A stretch of 64,000 nucleotides of DNA from Glutamicibacter mishrai (GTDB lineage Bacteria; Actinomycetota; Actinomycetes; Actinomycetales; Micrococcaceae): assembly GCF_012221945.1 (NCBI RefSeq), contig NZ_CP032549.1, forward strand, positions 806,001 to 870,000. Direction: 5' to 3'. The notes under the pieces were generated by a model. It did no database searches. It was not told the origin of the DNA and saw only the letters and a list, made by a program, of their open reading frames with translations. The position numbers and the translations under genes were made by a program. Position 1 is the stretch's first letter; the number at the start of each line of letters is the position of its first letter. Positions 44,358 to 53,258 of the stretch are shown here, in pieces.

Positions 44358-45224
44358 ATGCGTCTAGCCTCTGCGCTGACTGGCACCGTACTTGCCTCGG
44401 CACTGCTGCTCTCCGCTGTTCCGGCAGCGCTGGCTGCGCCTGCCGACGACCTGCCTGCGGTTGAAAGCTCTGAGCTTTCGGACGCTTCGAGCCTGCTGGC
44501 TCTGATCAACCCGACGACCCAGCTTTCGCCGGTCGATTACACCCCGACCAACCTGGTCAGCGTTGGCGGCACCGGATTGACTCTGCGGCCTGAAGCGGCG
44601 GACGCCGTGGAAGACCTCATCGCAGACGCCCGTGCGGCGGGGCATTCCATCAAGCTGCTCAGCGCCTACCGCTCCTATTCGCGGCAGGCAGCACTGTTCA
44701 ACCAGTACCAGTCCAAGTACGGAACCGCATATGCTGAACGGATTTCCGCTCGCCCGGGCACCAGCGAGCACCAGCTGGGCTTGGCTGCCGACCTTGGATA
44801 CACCAGCAGCCAGGCCGAGCTGAAGGAAGCATTCGGCCAGACTCCAGCCGGCATCTGGATTGCCGAGCATGCCAACGATTACGGCCTGATTATTCGCTAC
44901 CCCCAGGGCAAGGAAGAGATCACCGGCTACAAGTACGAACCGTGGCATGTGCGCTACATCGGCAAAGAGCATGCCAAGGCCTTGGCTGAATCCGGTGCTG
45001 AAACGTACGAAGAGTACGTGAAGATGCTCAGTGAATCCCTCAAGGCGCCCAAGGCGGAAGCTTCGGCGGTAGCCGAGGAAGAAGAGGCGCCTAAGGAAGC
45101 TGAAAAGGATTCTCAGAAGGATGCCAAGGAAGCGGGCCACGGCGTGGTGAAGGAAGATGACCTTCTGGTTCTTCGCTTCTTGCCGCCCTACCGTGACTGG
45201 GGCTTCGGCTTCACCGAAAAATAA
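44358..45224 (+). CDS. Secreted D-alanyl-D-alanine carboxypeptidase (VanY-like)
   Basis: The 288-residue protein has a Sec signal peptide (cleavage near ALAAPA, residue 28). The VanY/peptidase M15B domain follows (about 60-215) with SAYRSYSRQAALF, the zinc-binding SEHQLGLAADLGY and the second site YEPWHVRYIG, so His, Asp and His ligands are all present. It should trim D-Ala from peptidoglycan stem peptides outside the membrane. The last 65 residues are an acidic Lys/Glu/Ala-rich tail, which may span or interact with the wall, ending in an aromatic FLPPYRDWGFGFTEK. It converges on a small membrane gene with a six-base gap. Confidence 0.92.
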   Translation: MRLASALTGTVLASALLLSAVPAALAAPADDLPAVESSELSDASSLLALINPTTQLSPVDYTPTNLVSVGGTGLTLRPEAADAVEDLIADARAAGHSIKLLSAYRSYSRQAALFNQYQSKYGTAYAERISARPGTSEHQLGLAADLGYTSSQAELKEAFGQTPAGIWIAEHANDYGLIIRYPQGKEEITGYKYEPWHVRYIGKEHAKALAESGAETYEEYVKMLSESLKAPKAEASAVAEEEEAPKEAEKDSQKDAKEAGHGVVKEDDLLVLRFLPPYRDWGFGFTEK

Positions 45225-45230
45225 GGGCGC

Positions 45231-45587
45231 TTAGAAGAACGCGGCCAGGGCCAGGTAGACGACGGTCGGAATCAGCGACGCCACCAGTGCCATGGCCCAG
45301 TGCAGGAACTTGCCGCTGGTTTTCTGGCAGGCCCCGGTATGCTTCCTGCGGTAGATCAGATTCACGTTGGAGAGCACCCAGATAATGGTGCCGATGGCCA
45401 GCGGCGGGCCGAGCACTACCTCAGCGGGAAAGATCGAATGTGCTTCGTAGAAATCCTTGGCTTCCCGGCCCCATGTGGTCAAGGGGTCGCTGAGCACCAC
45501 GAGGCTGAGCATCCAGTAGTAGATAATCCCGGGGATGCCCAGCAGCACATTCACGACGAGTAGTCGTCTCACAGTCCTGCCCTTCAT
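45231..45587 (-). CDS. Hypothetical membrane protein
   Basis: I do not recognise this 118-residue protein. It has three hydrophobic segments: VVNVLLGIPGIIYYWMLSLVVL near the start, AEVVLGPPLAIGTIIWVLSNVNLIY in the middle and MALVASLIPTVVYLALAAFF at the end. A short, polar loop with two Trp and charged residues lies between the first two. The start ATG 45587 is the only good one. It lies between the convergent VanY-like gene and a long intergenic spacer; no operon partner is evident. Confidence 0.65.
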   Translation of the reverse strand: MKGRTVRRLLVVNVLLGIPGIIYYWMLSLVVLSDPLTTWGREAKDFYEAHSIFPAEVVLGPPLAIGTIIWVLSNVNLIYRRKHTGACQKTSGKFLHWAMALVASLIPTVVYLALAAFF

Positions 45588-45696
45588 CCCGGTAATGGCT
45601 TCTGCGCTTGCAAAGCATCATGAATTCTACCGAAGGCAACCGGGCGAATTCCGTTCTTCGCCACGATCTGCGCCTGTGCATCGGCTAGGAATCGCA

Positions 45697-45735
45697 AAAG
45701 GACTGCCAGCAGTGCAACACTGCTGGCAGTCCTTT
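45697..45735. terminator. Terminator after fumarase gene
   Basis: A perfect 18-bp inverted repeat (arms 45697-45714 and 45718-45735, loop of three) with flanking AAA/TTT lies 18 bases beyond the fumarase stop on the minus strand. It separates that gene from the small membrane gene, which is also on the minus strand. Confidence 0.92.
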
Positions 45736-45752
45736 GGTGTGGCGCTCGAAGC

Positions 45753-47459
45753 CTACTTGGCGCGAACCGGGATGCCGGTGAAGGTTGGCTTCAAGGTCTC
45801 AGCAAAGAAGTCCTCACCCTTGTCATCAACCACGATGAAGGCTGGGAAGTCCTCGACCTCGATCTTCCAGATCGCTTCCATGCCCAATTCCTCGTATTCG
45901 AGGATTTCGACCTTCTTGATGCAATCCTGGGCCAGACGCGCTGCCGGGCCGCCGATGGAACCCAGGTAGAAACCACCATGGGTGTTGCAGGCATCGGTGA
46001 CCTGCTTGGAGCGGTTGCCCTTGGCCAGCATGACCATCGAACCGCCTGCAGCCTGGAACTGATCCACGTAGGAGTCCATGCGGCCTGCGGTGGTCGGGCC
46101 GAAGGAACCCGAAGGCATGCCCTCTGGGGTCTTGGCAGGACCTGCGTAGTAGACCGGGTGGTCCTTGAGGTACTGCGGCATTTCTTCGCCGGCGTCCAGG
46201 CGTTCCTTGATCTTGGCGTGCGCGATATCGCGAGCCACAACCAGCGGGCCGGTCAACGACAGGCGGGTCTTGACCGGGAACTTGGTCAGTTCAGCCAGGA
46301 TCTCATCCATTGGCTTGTTCAGGTCGATCTTCACCACGGAACTGCCGCCGGTGCCGGTGACGCCATCGGTCTCATCGTCGTGGGCGGCGATGGCCGGGTG
46401 GTTCTCATCTGGCATGAAGCGGGCTGGATCGGTTTCCAGCTGCTCCACGAACAGGCCTTCTTCAGTGATCTTGGCCAGCATCTGGCGGTCAGCCGAGCAG
46501 GACACTGCGATGGCCACTGGCATGGAAGCGCCGTGGCGAGGCAGGCGGACCACGCGCACATCGTGGCAGAAGTACTTGCCGCCGAACTGCGCGCCGATGC
46601 CGAAGTGGCGGGTCAGTTCCAGGACCTTTTCTTCCAGCTCGGTATCACGGAAGCCGCGGCCGGTCATGGCGCCTTCGGTCGGCAGCGAGTCCAGGTACTT
46701 GGCCGAACCGTACTTGGCAGTCTTCAATGCCATTTCGGCGCTGGTGCCGCCGATGACGATGGACAGGTGGTATGGAGGGCACGCGGCGGTGCCCAGGGAA
46801 CGCAGCTTCTCATCGAGGAACTTCAGCATGGAGTTCTCGTTGAGGATGGCCTTGGTCTCCTGGTACAGGAAGGACTTGTTGGCCGATCCGCCGCCCTTGG
46901 CCATGAATAGGAACTTGTAGCTGGTGTCAGCGCCGTCCTTGGTATTGGCGTACAGGTCGATCTGCGCCGGGAGGTTGTTGCCGGTGGCCTTCTCTTCCCA
47001 GGTGGTGATCGGAGCCAGCTGCGAGTAGCGCAGGTTCAGCTTGGTGTAGGCGTTGTAGATGCCGCGCGAGAGCGAGATCTCATCCTGCTCTTCGGAGAGC
47101 ACGCGCTGGCCGCGCTTGCCCATGACGATCGCGGTACCGGTGTCCTGGCACATTGGCAGGATGCCTCCGGCGGCGATGTTCGCGTTCTTCAGCAGGTCCA
47201 GGGCGACGAACTTGTCGTTCGGGCTGGCTTCCTCGTCGTCGAGGATGTTGCGAAGCTGCTGCAGGTGGGCGGGGCGCAGGTAATGCGAGATGTCGTGCAG
47301 TGCGGTCTCGGCCAGCTGCTCCAAAGCCTCTGGCGCGACCTTCAGGAAGTTCTTTCCATCCGGACCGGCGACGACCTCGACGCCTTCGGAGGAAATCTTG
47401 CGGTATGGGGTTGCATCTTCGCCAATTGGCAGAAGATCCTCATAACGGAATTCAGGCAT
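45753..47459 (-). CDS. fumA: Fumarate hydratase, class I
   Basis: This 568-residue enzyme interconverts fumarate and malate in the citric acid cycle with an oxygen-sensitive 4Fe-4S cluster. Motifs include [20 protein letters not shown] (cluster Cys and active-site residues), [41 protein letters not shown] and, near the C-terminus, [37 protein letters not shown] followed by [13 protein letters not shown]. The start ATG 47459 ([11 protein letters not shown]) has AAGGACAG upstream; ATG 47498 would add 13 residues. Class I fumarase is less common than class II FumC in aerobic actinobacteria but is known in Micrococcaceae. Confidence 0.95.
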   Translation of the reverse strand: MPEFRYEDLLPIGEDATPYRKISSEGVEVVAGPDGKNFLKVAPEALEQLAETALHDISHYLRPAHLQQLRNILDDEEASPNDKFVALDLLKNANIAAGGILPMCQDTGTAIVMGKRGQRVLSEEQDEISLSRGIYNAYTKLNLRYSQLAPITTWEEKATGNNLPAQIDLYANTKDGADTSYKFLFMAKGGGSANKSFLYQETKAILNENSMLKFLDEKLRSLGTAACPPYHLSIVIGGTSAEMALKTAKYGSAKYLDSLPTEGAMTGRGFRDTELEEKVLELTRHFGIGAQFGGKYFCHDVRVVRLPRHGASMPVAIAVSCSADRQMLAKITEEGLFVEQLETDPARFMPDENHPAIAAHDDETDGVTGTGGSSVVKIDLNKPMDEILAELTKFPVKTRLSLTGPLVVARDIAHAKIKERLDAGEEMPQYLKDHPVYYAGPAKTPEGMPSGSFGPTTAGRMDSYVDQFQAAGGSMVMLAKGNRSKQVTDACNTHGGFYLGSIGGPAARLAQDCIKKVEILEYEELGMEAIWKIEVEDFPAFIVVDDKGEDFFAETLKPTFTGIPVRAK

Positions 47460-47570
47460 GCTCTGTCCTTGATTCAATCGTGGATGCTCGTCTGCCATTT
47501 TATGCCTTCACTCCGATTTTCCCGCATTCGGCGTTTGCACCACAGGCTTTATCACGACATGCTGTAGTAC

Positions 47571-48062
47571 ATGAGCACCGAGAACACCCCAGCTGCGCGA
47601 GATGGCCAAGATCCAACCCAAACCCCGGATGCGATCATCGAAACTCCGATGGACCAGCACCGCGCCAAGCCGAAAACCCACTTCGAAATGATGCTGCAGG
47701 CCGGTCTTAACAAACCGGAGCTCTCCGGCTCGGTCATCGGCGCCTTCATGAGCGCCGAGGTGTACTTCCTCTCCCGTGAAGAGGTCACCGAAGAGAACAA
47801 GAATGCCCAGCCGATGCTGCTGACCAACCCGGCCGGCGAAGCAGTGGTGGCCGTATTCACCACCTTGGAGCGCATCCCTTCCAGCTACATCGACATGGCG
47901 CCATACGGTGTGAAGGTCCAGGGCGCCACCGTGGTCCGCGCGCTGGAGAACACCGGCTTCGTGGTGAACCCGGGCGATGAGCTGAGCTTCGAAGTACCCG
48001 CAGATGGAGTGGCCATTTTGAAGCAGCAGATGCTGAACCAGAAATCTGGCGAGCAGGCGTAA
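47571..48062 (+). CDS. SseB-family protein
   Basis: The 163-residue protein has a polar N-terminal arm of about 35 residues and then a single compact SseB N-terminal-like domain (about 40-155: FMSAEVYFLSREEVTEENKNAQPMLLTNPAGEAVVAVFTTLERIPS), including a YxYS-like LSREE segment and a central GEAVVAVFTT strand. SseB-family proteins are thought to mediate protein interactions; in enterobacteria the name-giver affects serine tolerance. No role can be assigned here. It is divergent from fumarase and followed, 95 bases later, by a tRNA gene. Confidence 0.75.
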   Translation: MSTENTPAARDGQDPTQTPDAIIETPMDQHRAKPKTHFEMMLQAGLNKPELSGSVIGAFMSAEVYFLSREEVTEENKNAQPMLLTNPAGEAVVAVFTTLERIPSSYIDMAPYGVKVQGATVVRALENTGFVVNPGDELSFEVPADGVAILKQQMLNQKSGEQA

Positions 48063-48157
48063 CTTTCCCCACGATTATTCGCGCCGTTTACCGGCAGGCC
48101 AGATTCGTGGGATATGCTTTTGTTGCCCGAGCCGTCATTAGGCCGCTCGGTGCACCT

Positions 48158-48228
48158 GCGGGCGTAGCTCAATGGTAGAGCGCTAGCTTCCCAAGCTCGA
48201 TACGCGGGTTCGATTCCCGTCGCCCGCT
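48158..48228 (+). tRNA. tRNA-Gly (anticodon CCC)
   Basis: Acceptor arms GCGGGCG (48158-48164) and CGCCCGC (48221-48227) pair perfectly, with discriminator T at 48228. The D stem GCTC/GAGC encloses AATGGTA. The anticodon loop TTCCCAA has CCC at positions 34-36, giving glycine. The T arm is GCGGG-TTCGATT-CCCGT. No CCA is encoded. The anticodon stem CTAGC/GCTCG has one U-C mismatch (positions 28 and 42), unusual for this tRNA. Confidence 0.97.
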
Positions 48229-48240
48229 CGCACTGACGTC

Positions 48241-48275
48241 GGGGTACCACCAGGTGCCCCGGCGTTTTATTTGTA
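48241..48275 (+). terminator. Terminator of tRNA-Gly
   Basis: GGGGTACC and GGTGCCCC form an interrupted stem around ACCA, followed by GGCGTTTTATTT, a good T-rich tail. It closes the tRNA transcript 22 bases before the AEC transporter start. Confidence 0.75.
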
Positions 48276-48297
48276 TCAGGCCGACCCAAGGAGCATG

Positions 48298-49227
48298 ATG
48301 ACCGGAGTCCTCGAAGGCTTCTCCATCATCTGGGTGGTCATTGCCGTCGGCTACCTGGTCGGACGCACCGGAGTGCTGGGCGATCAGGGACGCAATGTCC
48401 TGAGCCGCGTCACCTTCTTCGTGGCCAGCCCGGCCCTGCTGTTCACCACCCTGGCCGAGTCCGATCCGGTCGCCGTCCTCGGGCCGCTGTTGTGGGTGGC
48501 CGCCATTTCCGCCGCCCTCACCGCGGTGGTGTACTACCTGGCCACTGCGCGCTGGCTGAAGCGTTCAGCCTCTGAGCGGATCATCGCCGCGATGTCCGCC
48601 TCCACCGTGAACTCGGCGAACCTCGGCCTGCCCATTGCGCTGTATGTGCTCGGCGATGCGTCTTTCGCCGCACCGATCATCCTGTTCCAGCTGGCCTTGT
48701 ACCAGCCGATCAATCTGGCGATGCTCGACGCCTCCACCTCGCGCCACCGCACCACCCCGCTGGCATTGCTGGTGGCCACCGCGAAGAACCCGATGATCAT
48801 CGGCTCCATGCTCGGCCTTGTCATTGCGTTGACCGGATTCAAGCTTCCCTCGATCGTGCTCGAACCCATCGACCTGATTGCCGGGGCTTCGATCCCTTGC
48901 ATGCTCATGGCTTTCGGCATCTCGCTGGTCGGCTCCAAGCCGCTGGAGAAGAAGTCTGGCCGCCGCGCCGACGTGCTGGTCGGCACCGCGGCCAAGCTGC
49001 TGATCCACCCGGCGCTGGCCTGGGTTCTGGCCTACTTGGTCTTCGGCTTGCGCGGAGAAATGCTGGTCGCCTCGGTCATCATGGCCGGGCTGCCCACCGC
49101 GCAGAATATCTTCGTGACGGCCTCCCGCTACAACGAAGGCGTGATCGTGGCCAAGGACACCGTGCTCATCACCACCATCTGCGCGATCCCTTTGATGATG
49201 GTGCTTGCGCTTGTGCTGGGAATTTAG
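48298..49227 (+). CDS. AEC-family (auxin efflux carrier/malonate-type) transporter
   Basis: The 309-residue membrane protein has ten hydrophobic segments and the AEC layout. The N-terminal half has VAVGYLVGRTGVLGDQGRNVLSRVTFFVASPALLF and the conserved SANLGLPIALYVLGD. The C-terminal half has PCMLMAFGISLVG and GLPTAQNIFVTASRYNEGVIVAKDTVL, which are strong signatures. Members move malonate, malate, auxin-like acids or amino acids; the solute is not predictable. Two ATG codons lie at 48295 and 48298. I chose 48298 because AAGGAG is four bases upstream of it and only one from the other. Confidence 0.92.
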   Translation: MTGVLEGFSIIWVVIAVGYLVGRTGVLGDQGRNVLSRVTFFVASPALLFTTLAESDPVAVLGPLLWVAAISAALTAVVYYLATARWLKRSASERIIAAMSASTVNSANLGLPIALYVLGDASFAAPIILFQLALYQPINLAMLDASTSRHRTTPLALLVATAKNPMIIGSMLGLVIALTGFKLPSIVLEPIDLIAGASIPCMLMAFGISLVGSKPLEKKSGRRADVLVGTAAKLLIHPALAWVLAYLVFGLRGEMLVASVIMAGLPTAQNIFVTASRYNEGVIVAKDTVLITTICAIPLMMVLALVLGI

Positions 49228-49314
49228 TGTAACTTTTGAGCTTCGGAATAAGCGGAAGTCTCTAGACTGTTGTTAGGACTAGAGCATTATCAATCCCCTT
49301 TGAATGAGGTCACC

Positions 49315-50124
49315 ATGAAGCGCACCGTTCCCCTGCTGGCTACTGCCGCAATTCTTGCCCTATCCCTGAGCGCTTGCGGCTCGTCGGGCGGCTCCGCTGA
49401 ATCCTCGTCATCCGAGCAGAGCGGTTCGGCTTTGCAGAAGGTCAAGGATGCCGGCGTCTTGACCGTTGGCACCGAGGGCACCTACCGCCCCTTCTCCTTC
49501 CATGAGGGAAGCGACCTGACCGGCTACGACGTCGAGGTCATCAAGGCCGTCGGCGAAAAGATGGGTGTCGAGGTCAAGTTCCAGGAAACCCAGTGGGACG
49601 CGATCTTCGCCGGCCTGGACGCCGGACGCTTCGACGCCATCGCCAACCAGGTGGCCATCAACCCTGAACGCGAGAAGAAGTACCTCTTCTCGCAGCCATA
49701 CACCGTCTCCGAAGGCGTGGTTGTCACCAAGAGCGATAACACTGACATCACCTCGTTCGACTCGCTCAAGGGCAAGAAGACCGCGCAGTCGCTGACCAGC
49801 AGCTTCTACGAAGCCGCCAAGGCCGCCGGCGCCACCATCGAACCAGTTGAAGGATGGGCCCAGTCGGTCACCCTGCTCAAGCAGGGCCGCGTTGATGCCA
49901 CCGTCAACGACAAGCTGACCTTCCTTGACGCGCAGAAGACCAACCCGGATGACAGCATCAAGATCGCTGCCGAGTCCGAGGACAAGAGCGAATCCGCGGT
50001 CACCCTGCGCAAGGGCTCCGAGGACCTGCAGGAAGCCATCGATGACGCGCTGGACGAGCTGCGCAAGGATGGCGAACTCGCCTCGATCTCCGAAAAGTAC
50101 TTCGGCGAAGACGTCAGCAAATAA
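49315..50124 (+). CDS. Amino-acid (cystine-type) ABC transporter substrate-binding lipoprotein
   Basis: The 269-residue protein is an exported lipoprotein with lipobox LSAC near residue 20 (the Cys becomes acylated). The mature part is a family-3 periplasmic-binding fold: LTVGTEGTYRPFSFHEGSDLTGYDVEVIKAVGEKMGVEVKFQETQWDAIFAGLDAGRFDAIANQVAINPEREKKYLFSQPY. The ligand-binding residues and the WDAIFAGLDAGRFDAIANQ region most resemble L-cystine-binding proteins (TcyA/FliY), so cystine is the likely substrate. ATG 49315 follows GAGGTCACC. It leads an operon with permease and ATPase genes; a hairpin separates it from the permease. Confidence 0.92.
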   Translation: MKRTVPLLATAAILALSLSACGSSGGSAESSSSEQSGSALQKVKDAGVLTVGTEGTYRPFSFHEGSDLTGYDVEVIKAVGEKMGVEVKFQETQWDAIFAGLDAGRFDAIANQVAINPEREKKYLFSQPYTVSEGVVVTKSDNTDITSFDSLKGKKTAQSLTSSFYEAAKAAGATIEPVEGWAQSVTLLKQGRVDATVNDKLTFLDAQKTNPDDSIKIAAESEDKSESAVTLRKGSEDLQEAIDDALDELRKDGELASISEKYFGEDVSK

Positions 50125-50150
50125 CCGCAGTATCCCAAGTGAAACAGTAG

Positions 50151-50183
50151 ACTGGCTCCACACGTACCAAGCGTGGGGCCAGT
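50151..50183 (+). terminator. Intercistronic hairpin (attenuator) between substrate-binding and permease genes
   Basis: Arms 50151-50161 and 50173-50183 pair fully (one G-T) around an 11-base loop, followed by CTCGTTTGTC. Such partial terminators let the binding protein be made in excess of the membrane parts. Confidence 0.65.
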
Positions 50184-50206
50184 CTCGTTTGTCTCGAAGG
50201 TAGCTC

Positions 50207-50872
50207 ATGGATTCGAATTGGCAGTTATTTATCGATTCGCTCTGGCCCTTGGCCAAGGGCGCAATCACCGCAAGCATTCCGCTGGCACTGATCAGCTTCG
50301 CCCTCGGACTGGTCATCGCCCTGCTCATGGCGCTGATGCGGATCAGCAAGAACCCGGTGCTCTCGGGCTTCGCCCGGGTGTACATCTCGATCGTCCGCGG
50401 CACTCCCTTGCTGGTGCAGTTGTTCGTCATCTTCTACGGCATGCCCACCCTGGGCATCACCATTGACCCGTGGCCCAGCGCGATCATCGCCTTCAGCCTG
50501 AATATCGGCGCTTACGCCGCGGAAATCATCCGCGCCGCGATCCTCTCGGTCCCGGCCGGGCAGTGGGAAGCCGGATACACCCTGGGCATGTCGCGCACGC
50601 GCAGCCTGTACCGGCTGATCCTGCCCCAGGCCACCCGCGTGGCCATCCCGCCACTGTCCAACTCCTTCATCTCCCTGGTGAAGGACACCTCATTGGCTTC
50701 GACCATCCTGGTCACCGAAATGTTCCGCAAGGCCCAGGAAATCACGGCCTCGACCTACGAGTTCCTGCTCCTGTACTGCGAGGCGGCCGCGATCTACTGG
50801 GTCATCTGCCTGCTGCTCTCGGCCCTGCAGAACTCAGCTGAAGGAAGGCTGGAAAAGTATGTCGCCAAGTAA
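50207..50872 (+). CDS. Amino-acid ABC transporter permease
   Basis: The 221-residue membrane subunit has five hydrophobic segments. The permease EAA-like loop is GQWEAGYTLGMSRTRSLYRLILPQATRVAIPPLSNSFISLVKDTSLASTILVTEMF, which is the hallmark of HisM/YecS-type amino-acid permeases. The N-terminus has the conserved GAITASIPLALISFALGLVIALLMAL. As a single permease gene follows the binding protein, it probably acts as a homodimer. The end overlaps the ATPase start by 14 bases. Confidence 0.95.
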   Translation: MDSNWQLFIDSLWPLAKGAITASIPLALISFALGLVIALLMALMRISKNPVLSGFARVYISIVRGTPLLVQLFVIFYGMPTLGITIDPWPSAIIAFSLNIGAYAAEIIRAAILSVPAGQWEAGYTLGMSRTRSLYRLILPQATRVAIPPLSNSFISLVKDTSLASTILVTEMFRKAQEITASTYEFLLLYCEAAAIYWVICLLLSALQNSAEGRLEKYVAK

Positions 50873-51626
50873 TTCGACCCTGCTCAGCGTCACCGGCCTG
50901 CACAAGGCTTTCGGCGAGAACCAGGTGCTCAAGGGCATCGACTTCTCCGTGCACTCAGGCGAAGTCGTGGCCCTGATCGGTCCTTCGGGCTCCGGCAAAA
51001 CCACCGCGCTGCGCTGCCTGAACGGGTTGGAAATCGCCGATGCGGGAACCGTCGGCTTCGACGGCGGGCCGCAGGTTCAGTTTGATGCCAAGACCAAGCC
51101 CAAGTCGGCGCAGATCCTGCGCGATCGTTCGGCGATGGTGTTCCAGGGACACCATCTCTTCCCGCACCTCACGGTGCTGCAGAACGTCACCATCGGGCCC
51201 ATCGAAGTCCAAAAGCGCGCCCGCGCCCAGGTCCTGGAGGAAGCACGCAAACTCCTGGATCGTGTGGGTTTGGGGTCCAAGGCCGATGCCTACCCGAATT
51301 CGCTGTCCGGCGGACAGCAGCAGCGCGTGGGCATTGTGCGCGCGCTGATGCAGCAGCCGGATCTGTTGCTCTTTGATGAACCCACCAGCGCGCTGGATCC
51401 CGAACTGGTTGGCGAGGTGCTCAGCGTGATCAAGGAGCTGGCCCAGGAGGGCTGGTCCATGGTGCTGGTGACGCATGAGCTGGCATTCGCCCGCGATGTG
51501 GCCGATACCGTGGTCTTCATGGATGGCGGGGTGGTCGTGGAAACCGGCGCGGCGGCCCAAGTTCTGTCCACTCCGGCAAATCCCCGTACACAAGCCTTCG
51601 TCCAACGTCTTTTGCACCCGTTCTAG
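50859..51626 (+). CDS. Amino-acid ABC transporter ATP-binding protein
   Basis: The 255-residue ATPase has Walker A GPSGSGKTT, the Q-loop in VFQGHHLFPHLTVL, the signature LSGGQQQRVGIVRAL, Walker B LLFDEPTSALDPELVGEVL and the H-loop VTHELAFARDVAD. It energises amino-acid (probably cystine) uptake with the preceding permease and binding lipoprotein. The Q-loop region carries an unusual insert, QFDAKTKPKSAQILRDRSA. The start at 50859 overlaps the permease gene by 14 bases, indicating coupled translation. Confidence 0.96.
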   Translation: MSPSNSTLLSVTGLHKAFGENQVLKGIDFSVHSGEVVALIGPSGSGKTTALRCLNGLEIADAGTVGFDGGPQVQFDAKTKPKSAQILRDRSAMVFQGHHLFPHLTVLQNVTIGPIEVQKRARAQVLEEARKLLDRVGLGSKADAYPNSLSGGQQQRVGIVRALMQQPDLLLFDEPTSALDPELVGEVLSVIKELAQEGWSMVLVTHELAFARDVADTVVFMDGGVVVETGAAAQVLSTPANPRTQAFVQRLLHPF

Positions 51627-51644
51627 AAAGCATAGAGTAAAGCT

Positions 51645-53195
51645 ATGACCCAGGATACAAATGCATTGCTGACCAGCCTCATCGAAGGCTACAACTTCCC
51701 CGGCGAGAGCCTCGAGCTAGGCGTCGCCCTGATCGGCGGCAAGCCCGAACCCACAGCACCGATCCGGCTGCCGCTGAAGATGCTCAACCGCCACGGCCTG
51801 GTCGCCGGCGCCACGGGTACCGGCAAGACGGTGACCTTGCACCTGATGGCCGAACAGCTGAGCAAGGCCGGTGTTCCGGTCTTCCTCGCCGACATCAAGG
51901 GCGACCTCTCCGGCCTGGTCCAGGCCGGCGAAGGCTCCGAGAAGCTGACCGCGCGCCTGGCGGAAATGGGCAAGGAATTCTCGCCCCGCGCCAACCCGGT
52001 GGAGTTCCTCTCCCTGGGCGAGGGAGCGCACGGCACCCCGGTACGCGCCAGCGTTGATGCCTTCGGCCCGATCCTGCTGGCCCGCGTGCTGGAACTGAAT
52101 GAAACACAGGAGGAATGCCTGCAGCTGATCTTCCACTACGCCGATTCCAACAACCTTCCGCTGGATGACCTCAATGACGTGAAGGCCGTCATCAGCTTCC
52201 TGGTCAGCGAGGAAGGCGCCGAAGCGCTCAAGGGCATCGGCGGAGTGACCGCGGCGACCGCCTCGGTGATCCTGCGTGGCATCACCATCATGCAGTCCCA
52301 GGGCCTGGACCAGTTCTTCGGCCAGCCGGAATTCGATACCGCCGACTTCCTGCAGGTGCGCGAAGGCAGCGGCGTGATCAACGTGCTGGAATTGCCGTCG
52401 GTGAACCAGCAGCCGATGCTCTTCTCCACCTTCCTGATGTGGCTGCTGGCGGACCTGTTCGAGGACCTGCCTGAAGTCGGCGATCTGGATAAGCCGAAGC
52501 TGGTGTTCTTCCTCGATGAGGCGCACCTGCTGTTCAAGGACGCCACCAAGGCCTTCACCGACGCGATCATCAACACCGTGCGCCTGATCCGTTCCAAGGG
52601 CGTGGGGCTGTTCTTCATCACCCAGTCCCCGACCGACCTTCCCGACCAGGTGCTCGGCCAGCTCGGCAACCGCATCCAGCATGCGGTGCGCGTGTTCACC
52701 GCCAAGGACCAGAGTGCGCTCAAGCAGATCATCAAGACCTTCCCGGCCAACGGGGTGGACCTGCAAGAAGCGCTCACCCAGGCTGGCGTGGGCGAAGCGG
52801 TGATTACGGTGCTCAGCGAGAATGGCGCACCGACCCCGGTGGCGTGGACCAAGATGTCCTCGCCAGGTTCGAACATCGGCCCGGCCTCCCCTGAAGTCCT
52901 GGAAGAGAATATGAAGGCTTCGCCGCTGGCCGCGCGCTACGCCACCGCAGTGGACCGCGAGTCGGCCCGCGAAATGCTCGAAGCCAAGACTGCCGAGGCA
53001 TCTGCACCAGCACCCGCCGAAGCGCAGCAGCAAGAAGCGCCGGCTGAAGCCCAGCGCTCCGAGGCCCCTCGCCAACGCCAGGCGCCTGCCCAGCCGAACC
53101 CGATGATGGACATGGCCATGGATGCCGCGTCGATGATCGGCCGCGAACTGCTGCGTGGAATGTTCGGCAACCGCAAGCGCCGCCGCCGTTGGTAA
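51645..53195 (+). CDS. HerA-like DUF853 ATPase
   Basis: The 516-residue protein belongs to the DUF853/HerA-like P-loop family. Walker A is GLVAGATGTGKTVTLHLMAEQLSKAGVPVFLADIKGDLSGL (about residues 51-92); Walker B is KLVFFLDEAHLLFKDATKAF; RLIRSKGVGLFFITQSPTDLPDQVLGQLGNRIQHAVRVFT is a helicase-like sensor region. A Pro/Ala/Gln-rich linker (about 430-490) separates it from a basic end GNRKRRRRW. Members are thought to move DNA or act as ring ATPases, but function is unproven. It lies 18 bases after the ABC ATPase, possibly in the same transcript. Confidence 0.87.
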   Translation: MTQDTNALLTSLIEGYNFPGESLELGVALIGGKPEPTAPIRLPLKMLNRHGLVAGATGTGKTVTLHLMAEQLSKAGVPVFLADIKGDLSGLVQAGEGSEKLTARLAEMGKEFSPRANPVEFLSLGEGAHGTPVRASVDAFGPILLARVLELNETQEECLQLIFHYADSNNLPLDDLNDVKAVISFLVSEEGAEALKGIGGVTAATASVILRGITIMQSQGLDQFFGQPEFDTADFLQVREGSGVINVLELPSVNQQPMLFSTFLMWLLADLFEDLPEVGDLDKPKLVFFLDEAHLLFKDATKAFTDAIINTVRLIRSKGVGLFFITQSPTDLPDQVLGQLGNRIQHAVRVFTAKDQSALKQIIKTFPANGVDLQEALTQAGVGEAVITVLSENGAPTPVAWTKMSSPGSNIGPASPEVLEENMKASPLAARYATAVDRESAREMLEAKTAEASAPAPAEAQQQEAPAEAQRSEAPRQRQAPAQPNPMMDMAMDAASMIGRELLRGMFGNRKRRRRW

Positions 53196-53258
53196 GACCC
53201 GCCGTTTTTTACCGGCCAGTTACAGTCTGGGGCCCGAAACCAGATAGCCTAGCTACTG

